Positions 53,235 through 63,938 of a DNA stretch of 64,000 bases are shown piece by piece; the first letter of the stretch is position 1; each line of letters starts with the position of its first letter. The stretch is taken from the NCBI RefSeq assembly GCF_029852145.1, contig NC_079979.1, positions 14,355,901 to 14,419,900 on the forward strand, given 5' to 3'. The translations under genes were made by a program, and so were the position numbers. The notes beneath the pieces were generated by a model. That model saw only the letters and a program-made list of their open reading frames with translations. It had not been told where the DNA came from and ran no database searches. The stretch comes from Microplitis mediator. Its lineage: Eukaryota > Arthropoda > Insecta > Hymenoptera > Braconidae.

Positions 53235-53930
53235 CCGCAATGTAATTAAATGAAATCAAAATAACTTTGTTGCGGTGAACGTGTTAATAGAGATTTTTAC
53301 AGAAATACGTTTACTCTATGAGATTGCCGTAATGTAACTGTAATGCTTTTTTGACCACGTGAAAACCTACGGCTAATCACCATGTTAAAAATTATGGGCA
53401 CGCATTGCCCAACACTTTCCTTTAAATTGGCTTTGAATTACGGCAGTAGCTTGAAGTTACAGGCAACAACTTGTTTTGATACCGAACCTGGTTACAAGCG
53501 TACTTTTCATGTCTGACCAAGCCTGATATGTTGAATTAAATTAAAAAAACTTAATTAGTGATAATTATAGATGAATTTACTCTACAGTAGGTTTTCAATG
53601 ATGGCCAAAATAATTTTATAAATTGAACAATAAAATATACAGTTTATTGATAATTTACAAGTTTAATAATTCAAATAAATGTAGACACAAAACATTCAAA
53701 AATTTTTTCTTAACATATTTTGTCGTTTACATAAATAATTGCCTACTACAAACTTCATATAATACTCTGTTTTATAATTTTTATGATAATCAATTTACAT
53801 AATAGAATATTTAGATGTTCTAATGTAATGTATATTTACAACTTTCAATAAGGTAAAATAAAAATTTTATTTTGTTTCAGACCTGGAAAGAATAATTAGA
53901 TCTTATCAAATCTGTATAGGCACGATTCTC
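53235..53930. other. Unassigned intergenic sequence
   Basis: No gene or clear element seen. The phrase CATGTCTGACCAAGCCTGATATG near 53508 resembles motifs of the truncated element just downstream. Confidence 0.35.
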
Positions 53931-53939
53931 TCAGACTTA

Positions 53940-54096
53940 TAATTGACAAAATAAATGACTGGGTGAATTCATGTCTGATCAGACATGAAAAGGTATGGGT
54001 TTTCAGAACTGATCAGACATGAACAGTCCTGATCAGGTCTAATTATGCCCAGTCATTTTTCATGTCCGATCAGGTCTGATAATTTTTTTCCGGGTT
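53940..54096. mobile_element. Partial CCGGGAAAAAAA element, CATGTCTGATCAGACATG type
   Basis: The right end, read on the minus strand from about 54096, is CCCGGAAAAAAATTATCAGA. Inside are palindromes CATGTCTGATCAGACATG and CTGATCAGACATGAACAG. The matching left end was not found, so it is probably truncated. Confidence 0.55.
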
Positions 54097-54506
54097 ATGA
54101 ACAACTGTTGCACAAGCATTGCTCATTATTCCTACTTGAGAATATGATTATTTCACATAAAATTTAATAAATAAATCGAATGTAAAGAGAGCAGAGCGTG
54201 TTTTAGAATGTTTTATATTAGATGTCAAATATTTTATTTTATTCACCAAGCAAAATATTGTTGTAATTTTCTCTAAATTTTAGTCTTTAATTTAAATCCT
54301 ACGTACTTTCTCAATATATTTAAAGTTTTTCTATTCAAAAAGCATAAGAACTCTGATAATTTGTTCCAATTCTCTAAGCTGCATTTTAAGATATTAGAGA
54401 GCTGTTTTCAGCGTTTTCTGGGGAATGAAATGCTCTAGGCAAAAAGTAAATGGTGATTTCGTTGAAAATTGAATTCTCTACACAAAAAGTCTCATAAGTC
54501 AAGCTA

Positions 54507-56308
54507 CACAGAAAAAAAGGAAATCTTGAAACAAGAAATAAAATGTCTTCGAAATTTTTTTCTTGAACCAAGCGAAATTTCTTACTTTATTGAAGTAAAT
54601 AAATTATTTGGATCAAGAAATTATTTCCTTCGCGGAAGACATAATTTTCTTAGTCTAAAACATAAATTCTTTAAACCAAGAAAAAACTTTCTTGGTCCCA
54701 AAAATTTTTTTTTTGGTTCGAGAAGATTTTTTTTTCAATTCAACAAAATTTTTTTTTGGCTGAAAATTGTTACGTTTTTAAGTCAAGAAAAAATATCTTG
54801 AGCTGAAACGAAAAAGTTTTTGAATCATGAAAAATAATGTTTTAAACCAAGAACAAACTTTCTTGGGCCAAGAAAGTTTGTTCTTGGTTTAAAGCATTAT
54901 TTTTCTCGGGCCAAGAAAGTTTGTTTTTAACTTGAGAAATTTGTGTCTTGTCTAAAGACTGTTACCTTATCGAGTCAAGAAACAATGTCTTGAGCTAAAA
55001 AAAAAAGTTTTTGTACTAAGAAAAAAAATTTTTTAAACCAAGAAGAAACTTTCTTGGGCCAAGAATTTTTTTATTTGTCGCAAACAAAAAAAAAATTTTC
55101 AGCCAAGAAATTAATTTCTTTAATTAAGCAAATAAATCTATCGAGCTAAAAGATTTTATTTTTTTTTGTTTCATTTTTTTTATGAACAATTTTTTTTTTT
55201 GTTTTAATATTACAAACAATGCTTTGAAGCAAATAAATACTGTATCAGAAGCATTTATAAGGGATATGTAAGTTTCTCAATAAGTTAAATATTTAAACAA
55301 ATTGAGAAAAAACAATTATCGCTTAACCGAGGAATCGAACCCAGATCGATTCGGCGTCACGCGAGAGCTTTACCAACTAAGCCATCCCAGCCTTTGCTAT
55401 GTTACGTTTACTTTGCCCACATATACTGAACCACACTGGCTTATGGTCAGTCACATTTTTAAATCCTAAACCCAGAATTAATATTACAAATGTTATCGCC
55501 AATAATTTAGAAAAACGTTAGTTTTGACATTTTACTAAAATACTGAACGGATTGTATGAATCGTTCATAAATGAATTTCGACATAAATATAAAAAAGTTA
55601 AAAAAAAAAAAACAAATTTAATTACAAAAAAAATTGAGAAATTATTCAATATTATTTAATTACATAAATCAATTAATTTATTATTATAATATAATTTGGT
55701 TATTTAATTTTTAAGTATTTAAAATAAAAAGGTGGACTCAAAATCCATTTGCTGCGCTAGTGTGAGAAAGAGAGAGAGTGGGGAGTATTCATTCCTTCGG
55801 GTGCGAAGTAGGGAGCACCTATGAGTGAGAATCCAAGAGAAAACTTTCTTGGCTTGAGACTCTAGTAATCTTGGTTTGAAATTTTTCGTGTGATTGGTCA
55901 GAGAAAGTACACTATACTCTAACCAAGAGTTTAAATTTCTTAAATCAACTCCCTTTATTTTTAGTTCGAGTTCGTACCGTTTATTGTTTCAAAACATCAT
56001 AGTTCTTTAATTAAGTGTATAACTTTCTCGAACTAAATATTTTTATTTCTTGGTTTAAGTAAGTAACATACTCAGGTTAAGAAAAATTATTATTAAACTA
56101 AAAACTGCAAGTTTTTAAAACAAGTAATTCAATTATTGGACCAAGTATGAAATATGTATTGGCTTCAGAATTTTTTTTCTTAATTAAAGATTTAAAATTC
56201 AAGAAATTATTTCACTTCGTTTAAGAAATTTCCGGTTTTCATTCCACTCGCTGAAAAATTTCTTGGTTGAAGAAAAATTTTCTTGAGTCAAGATTTTTTT
56301 TTTCTGTG
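54507..56308. mobile_element. TA-flanked CACAGAAAAAAAGG element with CTTGGGCCAAG arrays and tRNA-like core
   Basis: Ends CACAGAAAAAAAGGAAATCT and, minus strand, CACAGAAAAAAAAAATCTTG, flanked by TA. Arrays of ACTTTCTTGGGCCAAGAAAG and TTTAAACCAAGAA motifs at about 54540-55140 and 55830-56290. The centre carries a tRNA-like module on the minus strand (55260-55436). No protein frame. Confidence 0.85.
55320..55391 (-). tRNA. Degenerate tRNA-like sequence (copy 2) inside a palindrome-array element
   Basis: Minus strand: A box TGGCTTAGTTGG, perfect D stem GCTT/AAGC, anticodon-arm region CTCGCGTGACGCCGAA, B box GGTTCGATTCC. T stem and acceptor pair only partly, so it is not a good tRNA fold. TTTTTT (plus 55307-55312) follows within about 10 nt, then a TCTCAAT/ATTGAGA stem (55275-55307). 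Upstream GTGTGG lies 45 bp before the start, as in copy 1 (48 bp). The shared flanks mark both as copies of one module. Confidence 0.55.
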
Positions 56309-56576
56309 TACGATAGGTTTACGATCACGAGTGTTATATCCGGCTTGCCGAATATTTAACACCTCGTTGCACGTCGTCAACGTTTCCTCCAATCAGGGAA
56401 TTACACTTGACTGTATTCTAAATTCATCCAATTATATATTCTAAATTATTCCTTCCAGAATCGCGAACCGAGGTGAGAAAAACAACGAACACCAAGGTGC
56501 GGCAGCCTATGACGCTTAAGAAGTTAATGTATCTTCCTTGCTGGCCCGCGTGAGTTCTAACCCAGAGAGGAAAGTA

Positions 56577-57313
56577 CCACGGGCCCAGGCTTGGCCCAGA
56601 CTTGGCCCAACTTTGTAGAACCTTGGGCCAGGCTTGTAAGCCAGTCTTGGCCCAGCCTTGGTAGAAGCCTGGAATGATAATCTTGGGCCAAGCCTGGTTG
56701 CCAGACCTGGCCCATGCTTGGTTACCAGACCTGGCCCATGCTTGGTTGCCAGACCTGGCCCAGGCTTCCAGGAAACGAATAAATTTAATTAAAAAAAATT
56801 TATTATTATTAACCTCGTAGAATTCATGATCATTAACGTTTTAATTATCTAAGGGGAGTAAATGATGTGAAAAAAACTCGGTGGAAATTCTGCTGGACTC
56901 TGGGCGCGAACTGTCGTCCTTCTGATTACTGGGTCCGAACGGTAGCTACTGGACGAACCTACTAACGTTGAACTGATACATTTATATGATCTACTTGTAT
57001 AAACCATGGGTATATCCAAACTTGGGTAATCCTACCTTGGCCCAAGCCCGGGTAATCATTGTAACGGCCAAGGCTAGGTTACCCAGTCCTGGCCCAAGCC
57101 TGGCTTGCCATTGGATGGCCAAGGCTAGGTTACCCAGTCTTGGCCTAAGGCTGGGTTGCCATTGGACGACCAAGGCTAGGTTACCCAGTCTTGGCCCAAG
57201 TCTGGCTTGCCATTGGACGGCCAAGGCTAGGTTACCCAGTCCTGGCCCAAGCCTGGGCCAATATAGGTGTGCCAAAGCTAGGTTCCCCAGTGCTGGGCCA
57301 AGTAGGGGCCCGT
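56577..57313. mobile_element. ACGGGCCC-ended element with CTTGGCCCAAG arrays
   Basis: Ends ACGGGCCCAGGCTTGGCCCA and, minus strand, ACGGGCCCCTACTTGGCCCA. Left array of CAGGCTTGGCCCAG/CCAGACCTGGCCCA units (56577-56770); right array of 51-52 bp tandem units starting CCAAGGCTAGGTTACCCAG (57068-57290). Unique centre 56780-57000. Open frames over the right array arise because 51 is a multiple of 3. Confidence 0.78.
56893..56967 (-). other. Possible third, strongly degraded tRNA-like sequence
   Basis: In the centre of 56577-57313, minus strand: TAGCTACCGTTCGG, then CAGTAATCAGAAGGACGAC and AGTTCGCGCCC. The middle resembles the anticodon and T region of tRNA-Met (TAATCTGAAGG...AGTTCGATCC). TTTTTTT follows about 15-20 nt downstream. 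Box matches are poor, so it is only a suggestion. Confidence 0.3.
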
Positions 57314-58060
57314 TGTTCAACTCTGGCAGCTCCTGTATGGGAAACCGTGTTACGTTTAGGCAACCCTCTTTTTCTATTTTCTATTTCTCTTAAACCGATT
57401 AGTTCATATATTCGTTAAATAAATCTAAACAGTCAAGTTACTACAAAATCCCACGGGAAGATCGTCTCGATATTGCACTCGAGGAGGCGTGGCAAGTTGC
57501 TTGTTACCGTTAAATTTCAATTCAAAATCGTCTTCTTAAAAATTATATTTTCTTGTCCAAAAATCACCACACGGGAAGTACCGCTCGCGTAAACACAAGG
57601 AGGCGTGGGTGATTTTTATAATAATTGTTAAGTGTATAAACAGCGATTCTCATCCGAGTGAATTGCTGGAGTCGGGGATTCATACCGAACTCATATGAGC
57701 TAAAGACTCAACAAATTCAAAGTGTAAACTCCATAAGTTAAGTTATTAGTTAAGTGTAAATCCTAGATATTTAAGTGAAAAGAACCTTAGTGATAAGAAC
57801 AATCTAACATTTTGTGAACTGAGTACGGCGAGCCCATAGGGCAAATATTGAATAAACATTTATCATTGGGGAAAACCTGCATATTAGATTATTTCTGATA
57901 TTAAGAACCGCATCCCTTCTTCCTGAACCAAATCATCTTTCGATCAGAGACCAACAGGAGACGTCCACAGGAGTTTGCAGTTCAAAAACCACAAAGACCA
58001 ACTTGCAAGTAAGCAGCGAACAACGAAAGGTAGGTGAAAATTACCAATTTCTCTAACATA

Positions 58061-58376
58061 CACGGAAAAAAAATATTAGTAAATATTACTGAGATTCTCG
58101 TCAACAGCGCGCCTAGACCGAATCTCAGTAAATTTTACTGAGTAGAACGTAAGAAATTAATAACAGATGTATTTTTTTGACAAGTGTCTTGTAGTTTTTT
58201 AAGGTTTAAGTAGTAATTTAAAATAATCAAGCAGTATATTTAAACGATTAACTGTTAATTATAGCAGTTTAAAAATTAAAATCATAATTTTACTAACTGA
58301 AACGACATTAGTTATTGAACATAACATAAATAATTAGAAGTTGAACTACAATTATTGTCAATCATTTTTTTCCGTG
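58061..58376. mobile_element. TA-flanked CACGGAAAAAAAA element, CAGTAAATTTTACTG type
   Basis: Ends CACGGAAAAAAAATATTAGT and, minus strand, CACGGAAAAAAATGATTGAC, flanked by TA. Near the left end AGTAAATATTACTGAGATTC faces GAATCTCAGTAAATTTTACT. Nested in the solo LTR. Confidence 0.85.
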
Positions 58377-58575
58377 TATAAAATCCAAATTCTGCATCGA
58401 ATGCACAGAGAGACCCCTGCGGGGTTTATCGTTCGAGTTCTCACAATAAAAATAAAACCTAGAGCTAATCCTCTAGGAAAATCAACCTGTTTATCCGGTG
58501 CCTCCCACTGAAGCCCACGCGACCATTTCTAATAATTAATTATTATTAATTAATTAAATCCGGACATAACACGAG

Positions 58576-59041
58576 ATATAGAAATTTTATTGATCTTATA
58601 AATAAAAAATTTTTCACAAACATATTAAGTTTGATTTTTCTTGTTATTATAAATGAATTCAAACTAATGAAAAATAGTATTTAAGATAAAATGAAAGATA
58701 TTCAATACGTTTCTATATCTTGTGAACGTAAAACTTTAAAAACTTGACCAATAAGTCTTTTTTTTTTCTTTTTTTGTAAAGAACTCAATTTTCAACAAAA
58801 TACCTTAGAAAATGCCTTAATTAGTGACCCGATAACTTAAAATTGAGCTGGACGTTGGAGAATTTAAAAATAATCATCACTTTTCCTATGCTTATTAAAT
58901 GGAATATTTTAGAAAATACTAAGAAATAAAATCAAAAGCTGAAAGTTGGAAAGAATTTTTAATTTAACATGTACGAAAATAATTTACTTAATGAGTAAAA
59001 AAAAAATTGTACCAGTAATGAATCACCCTTATATATATATA
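58576..59041. other. Short intergenic stretch
   Basis: No recognised gene or complete element; A+T-rich with a short (TA)n next to the following foldback. Confidence 0.4.
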
Positions 59042-60061
59042 TTAGGGTGCTTTTATTTTTGCGACTATTTTTTTTTTTTCGCTCCCATTCCGAAATTTTG
59101 TTGGAAATACCCCCAAAAAAAATCCCTGAGAGTTTGAGCCCTTAATATTAATATTAAGTACTCGACCACAGCGTGTGAAGATTTCCCATTTAAAATACAC
59201 GTAAACTTGGGTTTTTATTTTTCAAACTTCTATAACTCCGCGGCATTTTATGATATCATCTCGCCCAAAGTTGTGATTTTCTCAGAATTAAATGCTCTAT
59301 AAACGTGCCCATTGTCGCGAAGTCGTTACTCATATAGGTGGGGTACTACGGACCGCTAAATTGAATTTTTTCATAGAATTCTTGTTTTTTCTCTCATTTT
59401 CTCATAAACAACAAGACCTACAGAAAAAATGCGAATGACAACTTTATAGGAAATTTAATTTCCTACAAAAAAGGTCCTTAGCACCGAATCATTTAGATTG
59501 ATATTTTTTGAGATATTAATTGTTAAAGTTTACGCAGCATTGAATTCCCATAAAATGTCGAATCAAATCTTAGAAAATATTGATTTTTTATTTGACTAAT
59601 ACCTCAGAAAATATCAATCTGAGTGATTTGGTGCTAAGGACCATTTTTGTAGAGAATTGAATTTCCTATAAAATTATCATTCACATTTTTTCTGTAGGTT
59701 TTGTTGTTGAGAGAAAAAACAAGAATCCTATGAAAAAATTCAGTTTAGCGGTCTGTACTACCCCACCTGTACGAGTTACGACTTCGCCACCATGAGCACT
59801 TTTGTAGAGCATTTAATTCTGAGAAAATCGCGACTTTGGGCGAGATGATATCATAAAATGCCGCGGAGTTATAGAAGTTTGAAAAATAAAAACCCAAGTT
59901 TACGTGTATTTTAAATGGGAAATCTTCACACGCTGTGGTCGAGTACTTAATATTAATATTAAGGGCTCAAACTCTCAGGGAATTTTTTTGGGGGTATTTC
60001 CAACAAAATTTCGGGATGGAAGCGAAAAAAAAAAAATAGTCGCAAAAATAAAAGCACCCTA
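59042..60061. mobile_element. Foldback element of about 1.02 kb, nearly perfect inverted repeat
   Basis: Ends TTAGGGTGCTTTTATTTTTG and, minus strand, TTAGGGTGCTTTTATTTTTG, lying in a TATATA context. Both arms of about 500 bp match closely (for example CATTTAAAATACACGTAAAC against GTTTACGTGTATTTTAAATG), with the turn near 59555. Shares GAGTTTGAGC, AATATTAATATTAAG and TGTAGAGCATTTAATT-like motifs with 22381-23414. Confidence 0.92.
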
Positions 60062-60720
60062 ATATATATTTTCTAGACAATTTTATAGACAATATAATCT
60101 AGACAATTTTATTCCCTAGAAGTTATTTTCAATACAGTTTTTTTCGTATTCTGCATTGTTTTCTAGTTATTTTTATTTTAAAGTCAAGCTCTTAAAATTG
60201 ATCAGAAGACTATTTTTTTTATGAGCATGATATTAAAATAAAAATAACTAGAAAACAATGCAGAATACGAAAAAAACTTTATTGAAAATAACTTCTAGGG
60301 AATAAAATTGTCTACAAAAAAGGTCCAACGATATTTCGTAATAGATCTGATAGTTTCGCCGCAAAAGTAAGAAAATCTCAAAATTTAATATGAATTCGAT
60401 TTCAACCTCAAATAAGTTTTAAACAAATAGATTCTTCAAAAAATGATAAGAATCTTTTTTTGTAGAGCATTCAATTCCCTACAAAAATATGCCTGCCGAT
60501 TATTCCTATGACGCATCGTTAACTACTTATAAAAATCAGAAGACGTAAAAAAAATTTTTTCCATGTTATTCTTATGGAAAATAAAAAAGTGCGATTAGGA
60601 ACCTTTTACTGTTAATATTAAGAGCTCTAATTTTCACAGGCGTCTTTTTTTATCTAAATGAAACTTTTGAACCTGTTTCCTAGAAAAAAAAAAAAATTTG
60701 TTATTTTTTGGATCACCCTA
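60062..60720. mobile_element. Related foldback remnant
   Basis: Right end TTGGATCACCCTA next to (TA)n at 60720. A strong hairpin at 60116-60299 (CCTAGAAGTTATTTTCAATA through the complementary arm) and motifs TTTTTTTGTAGAGCATTCAA and TAAGAGCTC tie it to the other ~1 kb foldbacks. No left end is seen, so it appears truncated. Confidence 0.65.
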
Positions 60721-62099
60721 ATATATATATATAGAACCCATACATACTTATTAAGAACTTAGCTTGTACTTAAATCAATAGGTCTCCTTGCAAATAAAAT
60801 TTTCATTTATTTCTCTAATAAGTTCAAAGTAGATTATTATATCAACGAATTAAAAGATATATGATAGTTAGTAACCTAAAATATGCAGTACTATACGAAT
60901 ACTATACTATATAGCAACGAATTATTTTTAAAATCATTTATTATTTTATTGAATGTAAGCTTTGAACGATGTATAATAGTACTAATAAATTAAGTTATGA
61001 CTTATTAATTTGTTTCGATTAATAAATGAGAAAAATAAAGGAAAAAAATCGTCGAAATGAAAATGATATGTGCCAGGCTAAAAATAACATATTTAACAAC
61101 AAGTAACGGTTGGCTCACGTTAATTCAGTACATCTTGATCAACATAACTTAGATATTTACGATTTATCAATACGAAATTTTGTTTGATTTTCATAATTTA
61201 TTTTTAAGTTTACTATTAGTAATTATTGAGTGAAAATTAAGTTGTTATAAATAATGATAATGATTTATTATAATAATATAAATTGTTCGTATGTTTATAT
61301 TATTATGGTTAGAGAACAATTTAATTAATTATCAAGCTATTGTATATGTAGAAATATCGATTAAATAACTTTTTTTGTCTAAATACATTCATCCAAATAA
61401 TTAATATAAATGTTTTTTTATTGTTTTGCGAAAAAAAAAATTGGATAGAGTCACTATAAAAAAAAAAAAAATTCGTTCTATCTAACTTAAAATTTTATAA
61501 AAATGGAATGAATGGTTATTTAAAAGATTAAGGCAACAAAAATAAAAGCTAATAAACAAAAAAATGTTATTGAAATGAATCTCAAGATATTTTTCTCTAT
61601 GGAGACATATTAAATACTCAAAATCGATTAATTTTAATTTTAAGCTAGTTTAACTAGAAAAAAATCAACAGTTGGTTTATAATAAAAACACTATATATTT
61701 TAATGCGATTTTATTAAAATTTTTTATCAATTAAAGCAATATTCAACATAAGTAAAATTAAAATTATTTACTTATTATAATTATAAATATCAATAAAAAA
61801 TTAATATAAAAGTTGAAAATGATTTATTAGAGTTATGTAATTTTTAATCCGTTTTCGGATATTTAGCTGTAGAAACTAAAAAGAAATTTAATATAGTCTA
61901 CTATAGTTTAATAATTTTTGATAATATAAGAGTACATAATATAAGTATGAAAAAATTTAAAATGAAAGTTATTTTTATTTTTTTTATTTTCAAGCAAATA
62001 TAGTCAAAATTATTTATTTACTTAATTTAAAAAAAAAAAAAAAATAATGATAAACTGCTAGTGATACAAATAGAAAAATTTTTAAAGTATCAACAAGTA
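60721..62099. other. A+T-rich region before the rDNA
   Basis: No gene or structured repeat recognised; possibly intergenic spacer flanking the rDNA. Confidence 0.4.
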
Positions 62100-62698
62100 A
62101 TTTAGATGCAGGGAGACACCGTAGTATCCGCCGTGACCGAGGCAGCCGTTAGTTAGTTGAAAAACCCAATATTTTTTCACGCCGGCTCGTACTAATATGA
62201 AAGAGTAGTCCGTTGAAGCGGCTCGAGTAAGAGCTAACAGATACTGACTACGTTAAGTCGTATACTATTAACGTAACACTACCACGGGTCGATGTCTATG
62301 ACTGAATGACTCTTTATGTGGTAAATCGCTACGGCGTTTATATAATATTATGTATAACTTTAAAGAAGTATACAAATATGAAACTGAGTATTGACTTACT
62401 TGTTTCCGAGCAAGAATAAAATATCACGTTTACGTGTATAAAAACCAAGTCGCTTCGATAAAAATATCTAGCGAGAGTAATATTTATAAAAATGAGAGGA
62501 TGGTTGAAAATTAAAAGTTATTATTCAATTTTAAGAATAAATAACATTGATTTAAAATTTTCAAGTGTTGTAAGAAGCAAATGCTTTTGAGCAGCACCAC
62601 TTTAACAACAGAGTTAGTACTTTTCAAGTTTTAACATGTATGTTTAAGTGAAAGAAGAGGAGTATTTCTAGTGTTTTAGAAATAAAACATAAACGAAG
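62100..62698 (+). other. Probable rDNA 5' external transcribed spacer / spacer
   Basis: Composition changes at about 62100 (GCAGGGAGACACCGTAGTAT, CGTGACCGAGGCAGCCG), becoming more GC-balanced, and continues without protein-like frames to the 18S start. Interpreted as 5' ETS from position alone; the polymerase I start cannot be placed. Confidence 0.5.
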
Positions 62699-63889
62699 CT
62701 CCCTGGTTGATCCTGCCAGTAGTCATATGCTTGTCTCAAAGATTAAGCCATGCATGTCTCAGTACATGCCGTATTAAGGTGAAACCGCGAATGGCTCATT
62801 AAATCAGTTATGGTTCCTTAGATCGTACCCACATTTACTTGGATAACTGTGGTAATTCTAGAGCTAATACATGCAAACCAGAGTTCCGACCAGAGATGGA
62901 AGGAACGCTTTTATTAGATCAAAACCAATCGGTGGCTTGTCCATCGTTACTTTTGGTGACTCTGAATAACTTTCTGCTGATCGTATGGTCTAGTACCGAC
63001 GACGAATCTTTCAAATGTCTGCCTTATCAACTGTCGATGGTAGGTTCTGCGCCTACCATGGTTGTAACGGGTAACGGGGAATCAGGGTTCGATTCCGGAG
63101 AGGGAGCCTGAGAAACGGCTACCACATCCAAGGAAGGCAGCAGGCGCGCAAATTACCCACTCCCGGCACGGGGAGGTAGTGACGAAAAATAACGATACGG
63201 GACTCATTCGAGGCCCCGTAATCGGAATGAATACACTTTAAATCCTTTAATGAGGATCCATTGGAGGGCAAGTCTGGTGCCAGCAGCCGCGGTAATTCCA
63301 GCTCCAATAGCGTATATTAAAGTTGTTGCGGTTAAAAAGCTCGTAGTTGAATCTGTGTTTCATACTGTTGGTTCATCGCTCGCGGTGTTAACTGACATGT
63401 TATGGAACGTCCTACCGGTGGATTTAGCTAAGGTCAAACTTGGCGGTCCAATTTAATCCTATCGCGGTGCTCTTAATTGAGTGTCGAGGTAGGCCGGTAC
63501 GTTTACTTTGAACAAATTAGAGTGCTTAAAGCAGGCTTATTTCGCCTGAATACTGTGTGCATGGAATAATAGAATAGGACCTCGGTTCTATTTTGTTGGT
63601 TTTCGGAATACCGAGGTAATGATTAATAGGGACAGATGGGGGCATTCGTATTGCGACGTTAGAGGTGAAATTCTTGGATCGTCGCAAGACGAACAGAAGC
63701 GAAAGCATTTGCCAAAAATGTTTTCATTAATCAAGAACGAAAGTTAGAGGTTCGAAGGCGATCAGATACCGCCCTAGTTCTAACCATAAACGATGCCAGC
63801 TAGCGATCCGCCGATGTTCCTCCGATGACTCGGCGGGCAGCTTCCGGGAAACCAAAGCTTTTGGGTTCCGGGGGAAGTATGGTTGCAAA

Positions 63890-63938
<49 letters not shown>

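Larger units (their letters stand above)
56332..58571 (+). mobile_element. Solo LTR of a retrotransposon, 2.24 kb including nested insertions
   Basis: Begins TGTTATATCCGGCTT and ends CCGGACATAACA (TG...CA with short inverted ends), flanked on both sides by CGAG (56328-56331 and 58572-58575), a 4 bp target duplication as made by LTR retrotransposon integrases. AATAAA at about 57852 after a moderately GC-rich stretch fits an R region. Two other elements sit inside (56577-57313 and 58061-58376). No gag/pol is present, so it is a solo LTR. Confidence 0.75.

Noticed and set aside
54469..54801. 110-codon Phe/Lys-rich frame
   Set aside because: Produced by CTTGG/AAGAAA arrays in the element starting at 54507.
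56986..57393. 135-codon plus-strand open frame and overlapping antisense frames with 17-residue repeats (AKARLPSPGPSLACHW)
   Set aside because: It follows exactly the 51-52 bp tandem DNA units of a repeat element inside an LTR. Several frames are open because the period is a multiple of three; there are no splice, start-context or family features.
62839..63708. Several 60-90 codon frames on both strands
   Set aside because: They lie within conserved 18S rRNA sequence.
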